Source of the DNA: Paenibacillus sophorae
GTDB taxonomy: Bacteria; Bacillota; Bacilli; Paenibacillales; Paenibacillaceae
NCBI RefSeq assembly: GCF_018966525.1
Contig: NZ_CP076607.1
Coordinates: forward strand, 5,332,001 to 5,396,000
Direction of reading: 5' to 3'
Length of the DNA: 64,000 bases
Made by a program: the position numbers and the translations under genes. The first letter of the stretch is position 1; each line of letters starts with the position of its first letter. The notes under the pieces were generated by a model. That model worked only from the letters and a program-made list of their open reading frames with translations, was not told the DNA's origin and did no database searches. Below, in pieces: positions 32,180 to 41,286 of the stretch.

Positions 32180-33043
32180 TTATACCATATTTGCCCGGCC
32201 TGCCATGAAATAATCAAGTCCCTGAAGCAGATCTTTAGGCAGTTCATCACACTGCAAAAATGCCTTCATTTCGTGGACAACCCGCTCCCGGTCATGGCCG
32301 AACGCCTCCACGATCCGGGCTAATTTCTCCCAGCCCGCCAGATCGCTGCGGAATTCTTCCCCGCTCATCGGGACACCATGTGACTCCACGTACCACTGAG
32401 CGTTATACCCATATGCGACGGACAGCAGCTGCAAAAAGGCGGCGCTAGTGTATTTGCGCGGACCACCGTAGACGGAGGGTCCCAGCGCATCGCCCAGAAA
32501 CAGCACCCGATCCTCCCTGACATGCAAAATGCAGCTGTCGGCGGAGTGGTCCCCTCCGACGTGAATCATTTCGCAAACGACACCGCCGAGATCAAAAGAG
32601 ATCCGGCCCTGGAACAAAATATCCGGTTCGACTATGCGGATGTCGCGATTTCCGCCGAACTCCTTCCAAATATCGGCCGCGCTCTCTTCGTTGATGGTCC
32701 CTTGACGAATCAAGTCCAGGAGACAGCCGTCCGACCAGTCCAGCCCCGATAGCGAAGTAAGCGCCCGGCTAGTCTCCGCATGGGCCACTACCGGGAGGTT
32801 CCAGACCTGCATGCCAAAGGTATGGTCCCAGTGCCAGTGGGTCAGCGCCAGAATCTCCGGCATACGGACACCGCGCCGCTTAAGCTCCCTGCGGAACAGC
32901 TCCGCATGCGCCGGCGAATTGCCGGCGTCCATGAGCAGCGTCCGCCGCTCTCCTGCAATGGCCGCAAGGATGGGACGATCCGTTTCATGCTCAGCATGCA
33001 TGATGAAGACATGCGGGCTTATCTGTTGATAATGGTGCGTCAT
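32180..33043 (-). CDS. MBL fold metallo-hydrolase
   Basis: 287 residues. Zinc ligands are in LALTHWHWDHTFG (THxHxDH), MIHVGGDHSADSC and VLFLGDALG, with a late His in YVESHGVPM. The fold hydrolyses esters, thioesters or lactams; the substrate cannot be told. AAAGGGGAGCTGAAC precedes the ATG. It is a single gene; the DUF3891-like fragment lies directly downstream on the same strand. Confidence 0.87.
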   Translation of the reverse strand: MTHHYQQISPHVFIMHAEHETDRPILAAIAGERRTLLMDAGNSPAHAELFRRELKRRGVRMPEILALTHWHWDHTFGMQVWNLPVVAHAETSRALTSLSGLDWSDGCLLDLIRQGTINEESAADIWKEFGGNRDIRIVEPDILFQGRISFDLGGVVCEMIHVGGDHSADSCILHVREDRVLFLGDALGPSVYGGPRKYTSAAFLQLLSVAYGYNAQWYVESHGVPMSGEEFRSDLAGWEKLARIVEAFGHDRERVVHEMKAFLQCDELPKDLLQGLDYFMAGRANMV

Positions 33044-33139
33044 GTTCAGCTCCCCTTTTTCGCATTAAGTGTATCCTTTGACAAAAACAGAATTGGCGTA
33101 CAGTGATCACTCCAAATTAGGCGCGCTAATCAGGCTTCG

Positions 33140-33338
33140 GATGAATGGGACGGAAATTCTCCCACTTATTTTTCAAAAAGAGGGCTTGATTAGGGTCCAG
33201 ACTGGAAAATCTCCATCTTAATCCGGCAATTTGGTAGAAGATAAAGAAAAAACGGACAATAAGGCGGAGGATTTCCCGTTTAACGTCTCAAGTCTTGTTT
33301 TTTAAGAAATTAAGATGGAGGTTTTCCCGTTCATCCCA
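33140..33338. repeat. four copies of a ~22-base motif, two in each orientation
   Basis: The 464-base gap before sdhB holds plus-strand copies at 33149-33170 and 33204-33224 and minus-strand copies at 33261-33281 and 33307-33331, with consensus near GGGAAAACCTCCATCTTAAT. The second and fourth are almost perfect inverted partners and could form a long stem. No gene is seen here. Probably a dispersed, palindromic intergenic repeat. Confidence 0.65.
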
Positions 33339-33507
33339 GTGTCTAAACAAAATCGAGTGCTGGCATCATCCAAATTCCAGGCATAAAGCGCGTATTATCT
33401 CCATGTTGTATCAAATCGGTCTTTTATTCAATGCAAAAGAATAGGCCACCGCCGGATCGTTATCCGGCAGTGGCCCGCTGCAGAGGGTCGAACGTGTGCT
33501 ATGATTG

Positions 33508-34272
33508 CTACACGCCCAGCCACCGCTTGAACATATGCTTCGTTGTCTGCTTGTTAATCTCGGCGATGGAGGTGGTCAGCGGGATGCCTTTCGGGCAGGC
33601 CCGGACACAGTTCTGCGAGTTGCCGCAGCCCTCGATGCCCCCATCCGTCATCAGCGCCTCCAGCCGTTCGTCGGCGTTCATCTCGCCCGTCGGATGGGCG
33701 TTGAACAAGCGGACCTGCGAAATGGCCGCCGGACCGATGAAGTCGGTCTTTGCGTTGACATTCGGGCAAGCCTCCAGGCAGACGCCGCAGGTCATGCATT
33801 TGGACAGCTCGTAGGCCCACTGCCGCTTTTTCTCGGCCATGCGCGGACCCGGACCGAGGTCATATGTTCCGTCGATCGGAATCCAGGCTTTTACCTTTTT
33901 AAGCGCGTTAAACATCCGGGTACGGTCGATAACGAGGTCGCGCACAACCGGGAAGGTGCTCATCGGCTCGACGCGGATCGGCTGCTCCAGATTGTCGATC
34001 AAGGCAGCGCAGGCCTGACGCGGCTTACCGTTGATAACCATGGAGCAGGCGCCGCATACTTCCTCCAGGCAGTTCGATTCCCAGCAGACCGGAACCGTGG
34101 CATCGCCCTTGGCATTGACCGGATTCCGCTGAATCTCCATCAGGGCGCTGATGACGTTCATCCCCGGGCGGTAGGGAAGATTGAATTCCTCTGTGTAAGA
34201 CTCGCTCTGCGGGTCGTCCTGGCGGGTGATAATAAATTTCACGTTTTTGGGAGCTGCTGCTGTTTCCGCCAT
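33508..34272 (-). CDS. sdhB: succinate dehydrogenase iron-sulfur subunit
   Basis: 254 residues. The plant-type [2Fe-2S] site is CWESNCLEEVCGACSMVING. The bacterial ferredoxin clusters are in CMTCGVCLEACPNVN and CGNSQNCVRACPKG. It passes electrons from SdhA to the cytochrome b subunit and menaquinone. AGGAGGGGAAACAG precedes the ATG. It is the last gene of sdhCAB, 78 bases after sdhA; that gap carries a copy of the ACTTCGCAAAACT motif also seen before trxA. Confidence 0.95.
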   Translation of the reverse strand: MAETAAAPKNVKFIITRQDDPQSESYTEEFNLPYRPGMNVISALMEIQRNPVNAKGDATVPVCWESNCLEEVCGACSMVINGKPRQACAALIDNLEQPIRVEPMSTFPVVRDLVIDRTRMFNALKKVKAWIPIDGTYDLGPGPRMAEKKRQWAYELSKCMTCGVCLEACPNVNAKTDFIGPAAISQVRLFNAHPTGEMNADERLEALMTDGGIEGCGNSQNCVRACPKGIPLTTSIAEINKQTTKHMFKRWLGV

Positions 34273-34350
34273 CTGTTTCCCCTCCTAAAAGTTTTGATAG
34301 CGTATGCTTCTATGAGTTCACTTCGCAAAACTGGCTTCGAAAGCGCAGGG

Positions 34351-36096
34351 TTATTTGTCCTTGGAATAGTCGCGGACCCGCGGAGGAATCAGCGACACGT
34401 CGACGTCTTCGTACGAAATCTTCGGCCCGTCCAGCGTCCAGGATGCCTTGGTTGTCTTCAGGAACTCTTCGTCATTGCGCTTCGGAAAATCCGGCTTGTA
34501 ATGCGCGCCCCGGCTTTCGTTGCGGAGAAGCGCGCCCAGCGTCATCGCCTCCGCCAGCTCCAGCATGTTCCACAGCTGCCGGGTAAAGGCGACGCCCTGA
34601 TTATTCCAGCGCGAGGTATCGCTCATATTGATGCCCCGGTAGCGCTCTTTCAGCTCCTTGATTTTGCCAATGGTCGCCTCCAGCTTAACGTTATGGCGGA
34701 CCACCGTCATGTTGGCGGTCATCCACTCGCCCAGCTCTTTATGGAGAACGTAGGCGTTCTCCGTTCCGCTCATGTCGAGCAGCGACTCGTATTTATCCTG
34801 CTGCGCGCGCCGGTAGCCGTCGAATAGGGAAATCGGGACGTCCTGCACCGATTTTTTCAGCCCCTTGATATATTCCACAGCCTTTGGCCCCGAAACCATG
34901 CCGCCGAAAATGGCCGACACCAGCGAGTTTGCGCCAAGCCGATTCGCTCCGTGATATTGATATTCGCATTCTCCCGCCGCAAACAGGCCGGGGATGTTCG
35001 TCATCTGGTTGTAATCGACCCACATGCCGCCCATGGAATAATGGACTGCCGGGAAGATTTTCATGGGGATTTTACGCGGATCGTCGCCCATGAATTTCTC
35101 ATAAATCTCGATGATGCCCCCGAGCTTGACGTCCAGCTCCTTCGGATCTTTATGCGAAAGGTCCAGATAGACCATGTTCTCGCCGTTAATGCCAAGCCCC
35201 TGATCGACACAGACGTTGAAAATCTCTCGGGTGGCAATATCGCGCGGCACCAGGTTGCCGTAGGCCGGATATTTTTCCTCAAGGAAGTACCACGGTTTGC
35301 CGTCCTTGTAGGTCCAGATGCGTCCGCCTTCGCCGCGCGCCGATTCACTCATCAGCCGCAGCTTGTCGTCGCCCGGAATAGCCGTCGGATGGATCTGGAT
35401 GAACTCCCCGTTCGCGTAATGTACGCCCTGCTGGTACACGGCGCTTGCGGCTGTGCCTGTATTAATAACCGAGTTGGTCGTCTTGCCGAAAATAATGCCG
35501 GGACCGCCGCTCGCCAGAATCACCGCATCCGCCGGGAACGTCTCGATCGACATCGAGCGCAAATCCTGGGCCGCGATGCCGCGGCAGACGCCTTCGTCGT
35601 CGATCACGGCGGAGAGGAACTCCCAGTTCTCATGCTTCGTCACGAAGCCTTCGACCTCCCAGCGCCGCACCTGCTCATCGAGCGCGTACAGAAGCTGCTG
35701 TCCGGTCGTCGCGCCCGCAAAAGCCGTCCGGTGATGCTTCGTTCCGCCGAACCGGCGGAAGTCGAGCAGCCCCTCCGGCGTGCGGTTGAACATGACGCCC
35801 ATCCGGTCCATGAGGTGGATGATGCCCGGAGCCGCCTCGCACATCGCCTTGACCGGTGGCTGATTGGCGAGAAAATCTCCGCCGTATACAGTGTCGTCAA
35901 AATGCACCCACGGCGAGTCGCCCTCGCCTTTCGTGTTGACGGCGCCGTTGATGCCGCCCTGCGCGCAGACCGAGTGCGATCTTTTGACGGGAACAAGTGA
36001 GAACAGATGCACATGAACGCCGGCTTCCGCCGCCTTGATGGTAGCCATCAGGCCGGCCAGACCGCCGCCCACGATAATGATATCGGCTGTTGCCAT
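34351..36096 (-). CDS. sdhA: succinate dehydrogenase flavoprotein subunit
   Basis: 581 residues. The FAD motif is DIIIVGGGLAGLMATIKAAEAG. RSHSVCAQGG contains His41, which binds FAD covalently in this family. The active-site pieces are GEGGRIWTY, FAAGECEYQYHGANRLGANSL and the C-terminal ARGAHYKPDFP type end. It oxidises succinate to fumarate. AAGGGAGTGAACCTGTC precedes the ATG. It lies 15 bases after sdhC. Confidence 0.96.
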   Translation of the reverse strand: MATADIIIVGGGLAGLMATIKAAEAGVHVHLFSLVPVKRSHSVCAQGGINGAVNTKGEGDSPWVHFDDTVYGGDFLANQPPVKAMCEAAPGIIHLMDRMGVMFNRTPEGLLDFRRFGGTKHHRTAFAGATTGQQLLYALDEQVRRWEVEGFVTKHENWEFLSAVIDDEGVCRGIAAQDLRSMSIETFPADAVILASGGPGIIFGKTTNSVINTGTAASAVYQQGVHYANGEFIQIHPTAIPGDDKLRLMSESARGEGGRIWTYKDGKPWYFLEEKYPAYGNLVPRDIATREIFNVCVDQGLGINGENMVYLDLSHKDPKELDVKLGGIIEIYEKFMGDDPRKIPMKIFPAVHYSMGGMWVDYNQMTNIPGLFAAGECEYQYHGANRLGANSLVSAIFGGMVSGPKAVEYIKGLKKSVQDVPISLFDGYRRAQQDKYESLLDMSGTENAYVLHKELGEWMTANMTVVRHNVKLEATIGKIKELKERYRGINMSDTSRWNNQGVAFTRQLWNMLELAEAMTLGALLRNESRGAHYKPDFPKRNDEEFLKTTKASWTLDGPKISYEDVDVSLIPPRVRDYSKDK

Positions 36097-36111
36097 GACA
36101 GGTTCACTCCC

Positions 36112-36780
36112 TTATTGGATGACAGTATTTGCAGTTTGGACAATAGCCTCAGCTGTTTTGAAATCGCTGTCACGGAATGTGACCAGCGACAGCAGGAACA
36201 TGAACGTCACCAGAACGAACAAGCCCATGCACAAATAGGACGATACCCGCTGCGAACGGGGACCCACTGTGATGCCCCAGCTGACGAGGAAGGACCACAG
36301 CCCGTTGGCGAAATGGAAGCAGGCCGCGACAATTCCGACAATATAAAAAGCAAGCCACCAAGGCTGGGTAACGATATCATGCATCACGCCGCCAAGCTCT
36401 TCATGCGTAACGTTGCCAAGCGCCACCTGCACCCGGGTTTCGTACAAATGCCAGATGACAAAAATAAAGGTGACGATGCCGGTGATCCGCTGAAGCGTAT
36501 AGCGCCAGTTGCGTTCCAGATTGTAGCGGTTCAGGTTCGGCTTGGACTGGTAGGCGATATACAGCCCGTAGACGCCATGGTACAGCAGGGGAAGCCAGAT
36601 GAACAATAATTCCAGGAAGAAGACGAGCGGCAGGCTGTTCAGCCAAAGCACACTGTCTTTAAAACCCTCAGAGCCCCCCTCCACCGCCGAGAAATTCGTC
36701 AGCATGTGCTCGATGAAGAAGAATGCCAGCGGGATAACACCGAGCAAGGAATGAATTTTTCTGGAATAAAAGCCTCTCAT
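36112..36780 (-). CDS. sdhC: succinate dehydrogenase cytochrome b558 subunit
   Basis: 222 residues with five hydrophobic segments, the Bacillus-type diheme cytochrome b of a three-gene complex. Heme-ligand histidines are in YSRKIHSLLGVIPLAFFFIEHM, YHGVYGLY, IWHLYETRV and CFHFANGLW. The ATG at 36780 follows AAAGGGGA; a longer reading from 36894 lacks any likeness to the family. It anchors SdhAB and reduces menaquinone. The promoter region with a TATAAT box at 37014-37009 is shared with the divergent LysR gene. Confidence 0.93.
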   Translation of the reverse strand: MRGFYSRKIHSLLGVIPLAFFFIEHMLTNFSAVEGGSEGFKDSVLWLNSLPLVFFLELLFIWLPLLYHGVYGLYIAYQSKPNLNRYNLERNWRYTLQRITGIVTFIFVIWHLYETRVQVALGNVTHEELGGVMHDIVTQPWWLAFYIVGIVAACFHFANGLWSFLVSWGITVGPRSQRVSSYLCMGLFVLVTFMFLLSLVTFRDSDFKTAEAIVQTANTVIQ

Positions 36781-37008
36781 AATGCGGGGTCCCCTTTCCG
36801 AATAAAACAGCGTTTTCATTAATGAGCATACACCTGCGGACCGGGAGTTGAAACAGGGAATCGAAGGGCTTTCTCGGCCGAAAGACCTGTCCATATCTGC
36901 CTCTTCCGCTCCTGATAAGGCTTTGCTGCATTTTTTATAAAATGTGAATATCTTGTGTCACTTTGTATGTTACTCTTTTTCAGCTTATAAGGGAATTGCA
37001 ATCTAATT

Positions 37009-37022
37009 ATTATACGTTATAA
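37009..37022. promoter_or_regulatory. sdhC -10 box inside a palindrome, likely LysR site
   Basis: TATAAT on the minus strand (37014-37009) overlaps the dyad TTATA-CGT-TATAA (37010-37022). A weak -35 (TTCTTA, 37038-37033) lies 18 bases away. A LysR-type protein bound here would block sdhC initiation or control its own gene. Confidence 0.5.
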
Positions 37023-37086
37023 GATATATGCATAAGAATGTAAAGGGAGATTTGTCCGATTATGAGCAGCCGGAAGGAGTGCAGCG

Positions 37087-37995
37087 ATGTTTGACGACCT
37101 TGATATTTTTGCCGCTGTTGTAGAGCAGTCCAGCCTCAACAGAGCTTCCCGTCAACTAAATTTGTCACAACCTGCCCTGTCGCGCAAAATTGCCAAGCTG
37201 GAGGAGCGGCTCGGTGTCACGCTGTTTAACCGCTATGGCAAAAGGCTGGAGCTGACCGAGGTCGGACGGCTGGCCTACACCTATGCTCTGGAGCAGCGGC
37301 AGCAGCGCTTCAAATTTCTGGAGGCGATCTCGAGGTTCAAGCAGGGCGAGCCGCTGTCCGTGGCGCTGGGAGCCAGCCTGACTACGATTCAGACCACTTT
37401 GCCGCCTCTCGTAAACGCATACATGGAGAAGTATCCCGCCGCCGAGCTGAAGCTGATTACGGGCAAGACTCACGAGATCGTTACCTCGGTTCGGGAAGGA
37501 CGGTCTGAGGTCGGCCTGATCGCTTCCGCCACCGCGGAATCCGGCCTGCGCTGCATCCCGCTGTTCGAGGACCAGCTGCGGCTCGTCATTGCAGGACGTC
37601 ACCCGCTCGCCGGATTGCCCAGGCTTGAGATGGAGCATCTGACAGGTCTGCCTATGATCCTGTTCTCCAAAGGAACCTGGTACCGCCGCATGACGGACGA
37701 CCTGTTCCAGCGCAGCGGCGTACAGCCGGATATCCGCATGGAGATCGACTCTTTCGAGGCCATTATCCGGCTGCTCCCGACGATCAAAGCGGCGGCGCTG
37801 CTGCCTAATTCCTATCTTCGTCCGGAGCTGCTGTCGGGAGGGGGGCTGGCTTCCCTGCACATAAAGGAACTGGAACTGACCCAGCGGACCACCTGTCTGA
37901 TCTACCGCGACACCGGTGATTTAAGCGCTGCGGCGCGGAGTCTGGTGCGGGTGACGGAAGAAGTGTTTCATGAGGGTAGGCCCGTTTCTCTCTAA
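37087..37995 (+). CDS. LysR family transcriptional regulator next to sdhCAB
   Basis: 302 residues. The helix-turn-helix is SSLNRASRQLNLSQPALSRKIAKLEERLGVTLFNR; the effector domain has LSVALGASLTTIQTTLPPLV and GRSEVGLIASA. It diverges from sdhC across ~300 bases, an arrangement that suggests control of succinate dehydrogenase and of itself. Bacillus CcpC is a LysR regulator of citrate-cycle genes, but equivalence is not shown. GAAGGAGTGCAGCG precedes the ATG. Confidence 0.88.
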   Translation: MFDDLDIFAAVVEQSSLNRASRQLNLSQPALSRKIAKLEERLGVTLFNRYGKRLELTEVGRLAYTYALEQRQQRFKFLEAISRFKQGEPLSVALGASLTTIQTTLPPLVNAYMEKYPAAELKLITGKTHEIVTSVREGRSEVGLIASATAESGLRCIPLFEDQLRLVIAGRHPLAGLPRLEMEHLTGLPMILFSKGTWYRRMTDDLFQRSGVQPDIRMEIDSFEAIIRLLPTIKAAALLPNSYLRPELLSGGGLASLHIKELELTQRTTCLIYRDTGDLSAAARSLVRVTEEVFHEGRPVSL

Positions 37996-38003
37996 ATTGG
38001 CGC

Positions 38004-38033
38004 TTGACTTGATCTTAGAATCTGAGGTAATGT
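38004..38033 (+). promoter_or_regulatory. promoter of the thrS T-box transcript
   Basis: TTGACT (38004-38009), an 18-base spacer and TAATGT (38028-38033), just before the T-box leader. Confidence 0.6.
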
Positions 38034-38039
38034 AATATC

Positions 38040-38366
38040 CATCCAATTCAACATCCCCATCAGGCAATGACCAAAGACATGATTTCCTTCACGGGCCGTC
38101 CAGAGAGAGAAGCTCAGGCTGAAAGCTTCTTCGGCAACCGGATCGTAAATTACCCCTTTGCAGCCGTGGCGCTGAACCCATGAAACGAAAGCTTAGGTTT
38201 CACGGCAGTATGCGGCACCGCGTTATCCCCGTTACCGGATACCAATGAGGACTTGCAGCAGCAGTGTCCGGCAGCAGCCGGAGCATTACGCGCCGCAGGT
38301 CGAATCAGGGTGGAACCACGAGCTTAAACGCACTCGTCCCTTTGTGGATGAGATGCGTTTTTTTTG
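38040..38366 (+). promoter_or_regulatory. T-box riboswitch of thrS
   Basis: The ~330-base leader contains the T-box core AGGGTGGAACCACG (38307-38320), a Stem I region with AGAGAG and GCTGAAAGC (38102-38126), and a terminator whose arms are ACGCACTCGTCC (38328-38339) and GGATGAGATGCGT (38346-38358) before eight T. ACC at 38152-38154, in AAATTACCCCTTTGCAG, is a candidate threonine specifier. Uncharged tRNA-Thr would pair with the T-box core and prevent termination. Confidence 0.9.
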
Positions 38367-38373
38367 CGTTTTC

Positions 38374-38430
38374 GGGGTCCCCGCAAAGTATCTGAGTATA
38401 CTTCGGAGCCTTGGCCCCACTTTGTGGGGT
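38374..38430 (+). repeat. inverted-repeat element copy 1, between the T-box terminator and thrS
   Basis: GGGGTCCCCGCAAAGT...ACTTTGTGGGGT: CCCCGCAAAGT (38379-38389) pairs with ACTTTGTGGGG (38419-38429). A related copy lies at 55844-55901. It sits in the transcript after the T-box terminator. Confidence 0.7.
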
Positions 38431-38472
38431 AACTTTGTTGACCAAAATAATCAGGAAATGGAGGCTGGACAG

Positions 38473-40386
38473 ATGGAAATCAAAGTAACTTTACCGGATG
38501 GCGCAATAAGGAGGTACCCGCAAGGCACGACAATTGAACAAGTGGCGGAATCCATCAGTACGGGACTGAAAAAACAGACCGTGTCGGGGATTATCAACGG
38601 GAAGCCGGCAGATCTGAGTGAACCGATCGATCATGACAGCCTCCTGCGGCTGGTTACACTGGACAGCAAAGAAGGACTGGAAATCTACCGACACAGCGCG
38701 GCACATATTATGGCCCAGGCCATTAAACGTATATACGGTCCTCAAGCGGTCAAGCTCGGCATCGGACCGGTGATCGAAGACGGGTTCTATTACGACATCG
38801 ATATAGAGAAGCCGCTGACTGACGGCGATCTGACTGCAATCGAGCAAGAGATGGAGAACTTGATCAAAGAGGATCTCCCAATCGTCCGCCGGGTTGTCAG
38901 CCGAGGCGAAGCCGTTCGCTTCTTCGAGGAGCTGAAAGAACCGCTTAAGCTGGAGCTGATCCAAGGTCTGCCCCAGGATGCCGTTATCAGCATCTATGAG
39001 CAGGGTGAATTTTCCGATTTGTGCCGCGGCCCCCATCTTCCATCAACAGGCCGTATCAAGGCATTCAAGCTGCTAAGCGTCGCCGGGGCCTACTGGCGGG
39101 GAGACTCGGGCAATAAAATGCTCCAGCGTATTTACGGGACCGCGTTTCCGAAAAAGTCGCAGCTGGATGAGCATCTGCTGTTCCTTGAGGAAGCCAAAAA
39201 GCGCGATCACCGCAAGCTCGGCAAGGAGCTTGAACTGTTCATGTTCTCCGAGGAAGCGCCGGGAATGCCTTTTTACCTTCCGAATGGGATGACGATCCGC
39301 ACGGAGCTGGAGAATTTTGCGCGTGAACTGCAGAGACAGCGGAACTATAACGAAGTGCGTACGCCGCTGATGATGAATAACCGGCTGTGGGAGCAGTCCG
39401 GGCATTGGGATCACTTCAAGGACAATATGTATTTTACCGATGTGGACGAAACAAAATATGCCCTCAAACCGATGAACTGCCCGGGCCATATGCTTGTCTA
39501 CAAGAATAGTCTGCATTCCTACCGGGAATTGCCTATCCGGCTTTCGGAATTCGGACAGGTTCACCGCCACGAGCTGTCCGGAGCGCTGGGCGGGATGATG
39601 CGGGTCCGCACCTTCTGCCAGGATGACGCGCACCTGTTCGTGCTGCCGGAGCAGATCGAGGAAGAGATCGGCCGCGTCATAGCAATGATCGACCATATTT
39701 ACCGGATCTTCGGCTTCCAGTACACTGTCGAGCTGTCGACGCGGCCGGAAGATTCCATGGGCTCCGAAGAGCTGTGGAACGAAGCGGAACAGGCTTTGCG
39801 AAAGTGTCTGGAGGCCAGCGCCATCCCATATCGCCTGAATGAAGGAGACGGAGCGTTCTACGGTCCGAAGATCGATTTTCATATTCTGGACGCGCTGAAA
39901 CGAAGCTGGCAGTGCGGGACTATCCAACTGGATTTCCAAATGCCCGAGAAATTCGATCTCTCCTATATCGGTGAAGATAGCCAGAAACATCGTCCGGTCG
40001 TCATCCACCGCGCTGTGTACGGATCGCTTGACCGGTTCATGGGAATTATCACCGAGCATTACGCCGGTGCTTTCCCTCTCTGGCTTGCACCGGTTCAGGC
40101 GAAGATTTTGCCCGTTTCGGAGAAGTTTAACGGATACGCCTTCGAGGTGAAGAAATCGCTGGAAGACGCAGGTATCCGCGCCGAAATGGACCTACGGGAC
40201 GAGAAGCTGGGCTACAAAATCCGCGAAGCCCAGCTTCAAAGAACGCCGTATATGCTCATTCTCGGCGAGAATGAGCTGGCCTCCGGCAATGTGTCCGTGA
40301 GAAAACGGGGCGAAGGCGATCTCGGTTCCCGAAGCCTGGCGGAGTTGATTGGGCAGATGACCGAAGAAATCCGCGCCAAACGATAA
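38473..40386 (+). CDS. thrS: threonyl-tRNA synthetase
   Basis: 637 residues, the usual length. Domains in order: TGS (MEIKVTLPDGAIRRYPQGTT), editing domain (HSAAHIMAQAIKRIYG and the later SDLCRGPHLPSTG), class II core (MNCPGHMLVYKNS, RVRTFCQDDAHLF, GDGAFYGPKIDF with zinc and active-site residues) and anticodon-binding domain (LPVSEKFNGYAFEVKKSLEDAG). The ATG at 38473 follows GGAGG by 8 bases; the frame is open upstream only because it runs through the leader. Regulated by the T-box. In Bacillus thrS lies near dnaB-dnaI; here it is ~10 kb away. Confidence 0.97.
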   Translation: MEIKVTLPDGAIRRYPQGTTIEQVAESISTGLKKQTVSGIINGKPADLSEPIDHDSLLRLVTLDSKEGLEIYRHSAAHIMAQAIKRIYGPQAVKLGIGPVIEDGFYYDIDIEKPLTDGDLTAIEQEMENLIKEDLPIVRRVVSRGEAVRFFEELKEPLKLELIQGLPQDAVISIYEQGEFSDLCRGPHLPSTGRIKAFKLLSVAGAYWRGDSGNKMLQRIYGTAFPKKSQLDEHLLFLEEAKKRDHRKLGKELELFMFSEEAPGMPFYLPNGMTIRTELENFARELQRQRNYNEVRTPLMMNNRLWEQSGHWDHFKDNMYFTDVDETKYALKPMNCPGHMLVYKNSLHSYRELPIRLSEFGQVHRHELSGALGGMMRVRTFCQDDAHLFVLPEQIEEEIGRVIAMIDHIYRIFGFQYTVELSTRPEDSMGSEELWNEAEQALRKCLEASAIPYRLNEGDGAFYGPKIDFHILDALKRSWQCGTIQLDFQMPEKFDLSYIGEDSQKHRPVVIHRAVYGSLDRFMGIITEHYAGAFPLWLAPVQAKILPVSEKFNGYAFEVKKSLEDAGIRAEMDLRDEKLGYKIREAQLQRTPYMLILGENELASGNVSVRKRGEGDLGSRSLAELIGQMTEEIRAKR

Positions 40387-40419
40387 AGCGGACCTAAGGC
40401 TCCGGCGCTAACATGCGAG

Positions 40420-40465
40420 AAAAAGACTCTCTTTCGGCCCGCCACCAGCCTTAGAGAGTCTTTTT
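40420..40465 (+). terminator. terminator of thrS
   Basis: AAAAGACTCTCT pairs with AGAGAGTCTTTTT across a GC-rich loop. Confidence 0.8.
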
Positions 40466-40591
40466 CATCCGCTTCATCTGTTGCAACTGCGTGAGCATAG
40501 GAATATCCGGCAGAAGGCAAAGAGCCAGCCCCGCCAGAGTTATTCCAGTAGTGCTCACCAGCTGCGCTTTTGTCAGCCGCTAAATGGCTTA

Positions 40592-41272
40592 TCAAGCCTC
40601 GGATTCCTCGCGGTTCACCGCTTCCTCTTCAAATTGGTCGATGCTCTCGTTGGAGCCGATCACAACCATAATGTCGCCCTCATTGACATGGTCATGAGAG
40701 GTCGGCGCAACGATAACCCCGCCACCGCGGTTAAGCGCAATAATGCTGCAGCCATACTTGGCGCGGGTATTGATCTCGGCGAGGCTCTTGCCGTCCATGC
40801 AGGACGGAACGGTCAGCTCGACGATTTTGTATTCCTTGGACAGCTCGATGTAATCGAGCAGATGCGGAGTCACCAGCTGATGCGCCACACGGACCCCCAT
40901 ATCGCGTTCCGGAAAAATGACCCTGTCCACCCCCAGCTTTTCCAAAGCGCGTCCGTGCAGGATAGAAATCGCCTTGGCCACCACCATTTTGACGCCCAAT
41001 TCTTTCAGGAGGATGGCGGTAAGGATGCTGCGTTCCATATTGTCTCCAATCGCCACGATGCCGCAGTCCAGGTTCCGAACGCCCAGTGACCGCATCACGC
41101 CCTCGTCCGTCGCGTCTGCCATAACGGCATGCGTCAGCTTGTCGGTCATCTCCTCCACCCGCTCCTCGTTGTGGTCGATGCCGAGCACCTCATATTCCAT
41201 TTCCATCAGTTCAAGCGCCAGGCTGGCTCCGAAGCGGCCAAGGCCGATGATTACAAATTGCTGTGCTTTCAT
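40592..41272 (-). CDS. ktrA: potassium channel regulatory subunit KtrA/KtrC
   Basis: 226 residues. The RCK-N Rossmann domain has FVIIGLGRFGASLALEL and ends its first strand pair with GIDHNEERVE. The RCK-C domain follows (VELTVPSCMDGKSLAEINTRAKYG). It forms an octameric ring that gates KtrB with ATP/ADP; in Bacillota the RCK-C part often binds c-di-AMP. It is 14 bases behind ktrB, so one operon. Whether it is the KtrA or KtrC paralogue cannot be told from sequence reading. Confidence 0.92.
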   Translation of the reverse strand: MKAQQFVIIGLGRFGASLALELMEMEYEVLGIDHNEERVEEMTDKLTHAVMADATDEGVMRSLGVRNLDCGIVAIGDNMERSILTAILLKELGVKMVVAKAISILHGRALEKLGVDRVIFPERDMGVRVAHQLVTPHLLDYIELSKEYKIVELTVPSCMDGKSLAEINTRAKYGCSIIALNRGGGVIVAPTSHDHVNEGDIMVVIGSNESIDQFEEEAVNREESEA

Positions 41273-41286
41273 TCCCGTTTATCCCC

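Noticed and set aside
34951..36000. Plus-strand frame of ~350 codons inside sdhA
   Set aside because: Shadow of sdhA, whose FAD and active-site motifs are clear on the other strand.
36781..36894. N-terminal extension of sdhC
   Set aside because: The added 38 residues have no likeness to cytochrome b558, and the RBS fits the ATG at 36780.
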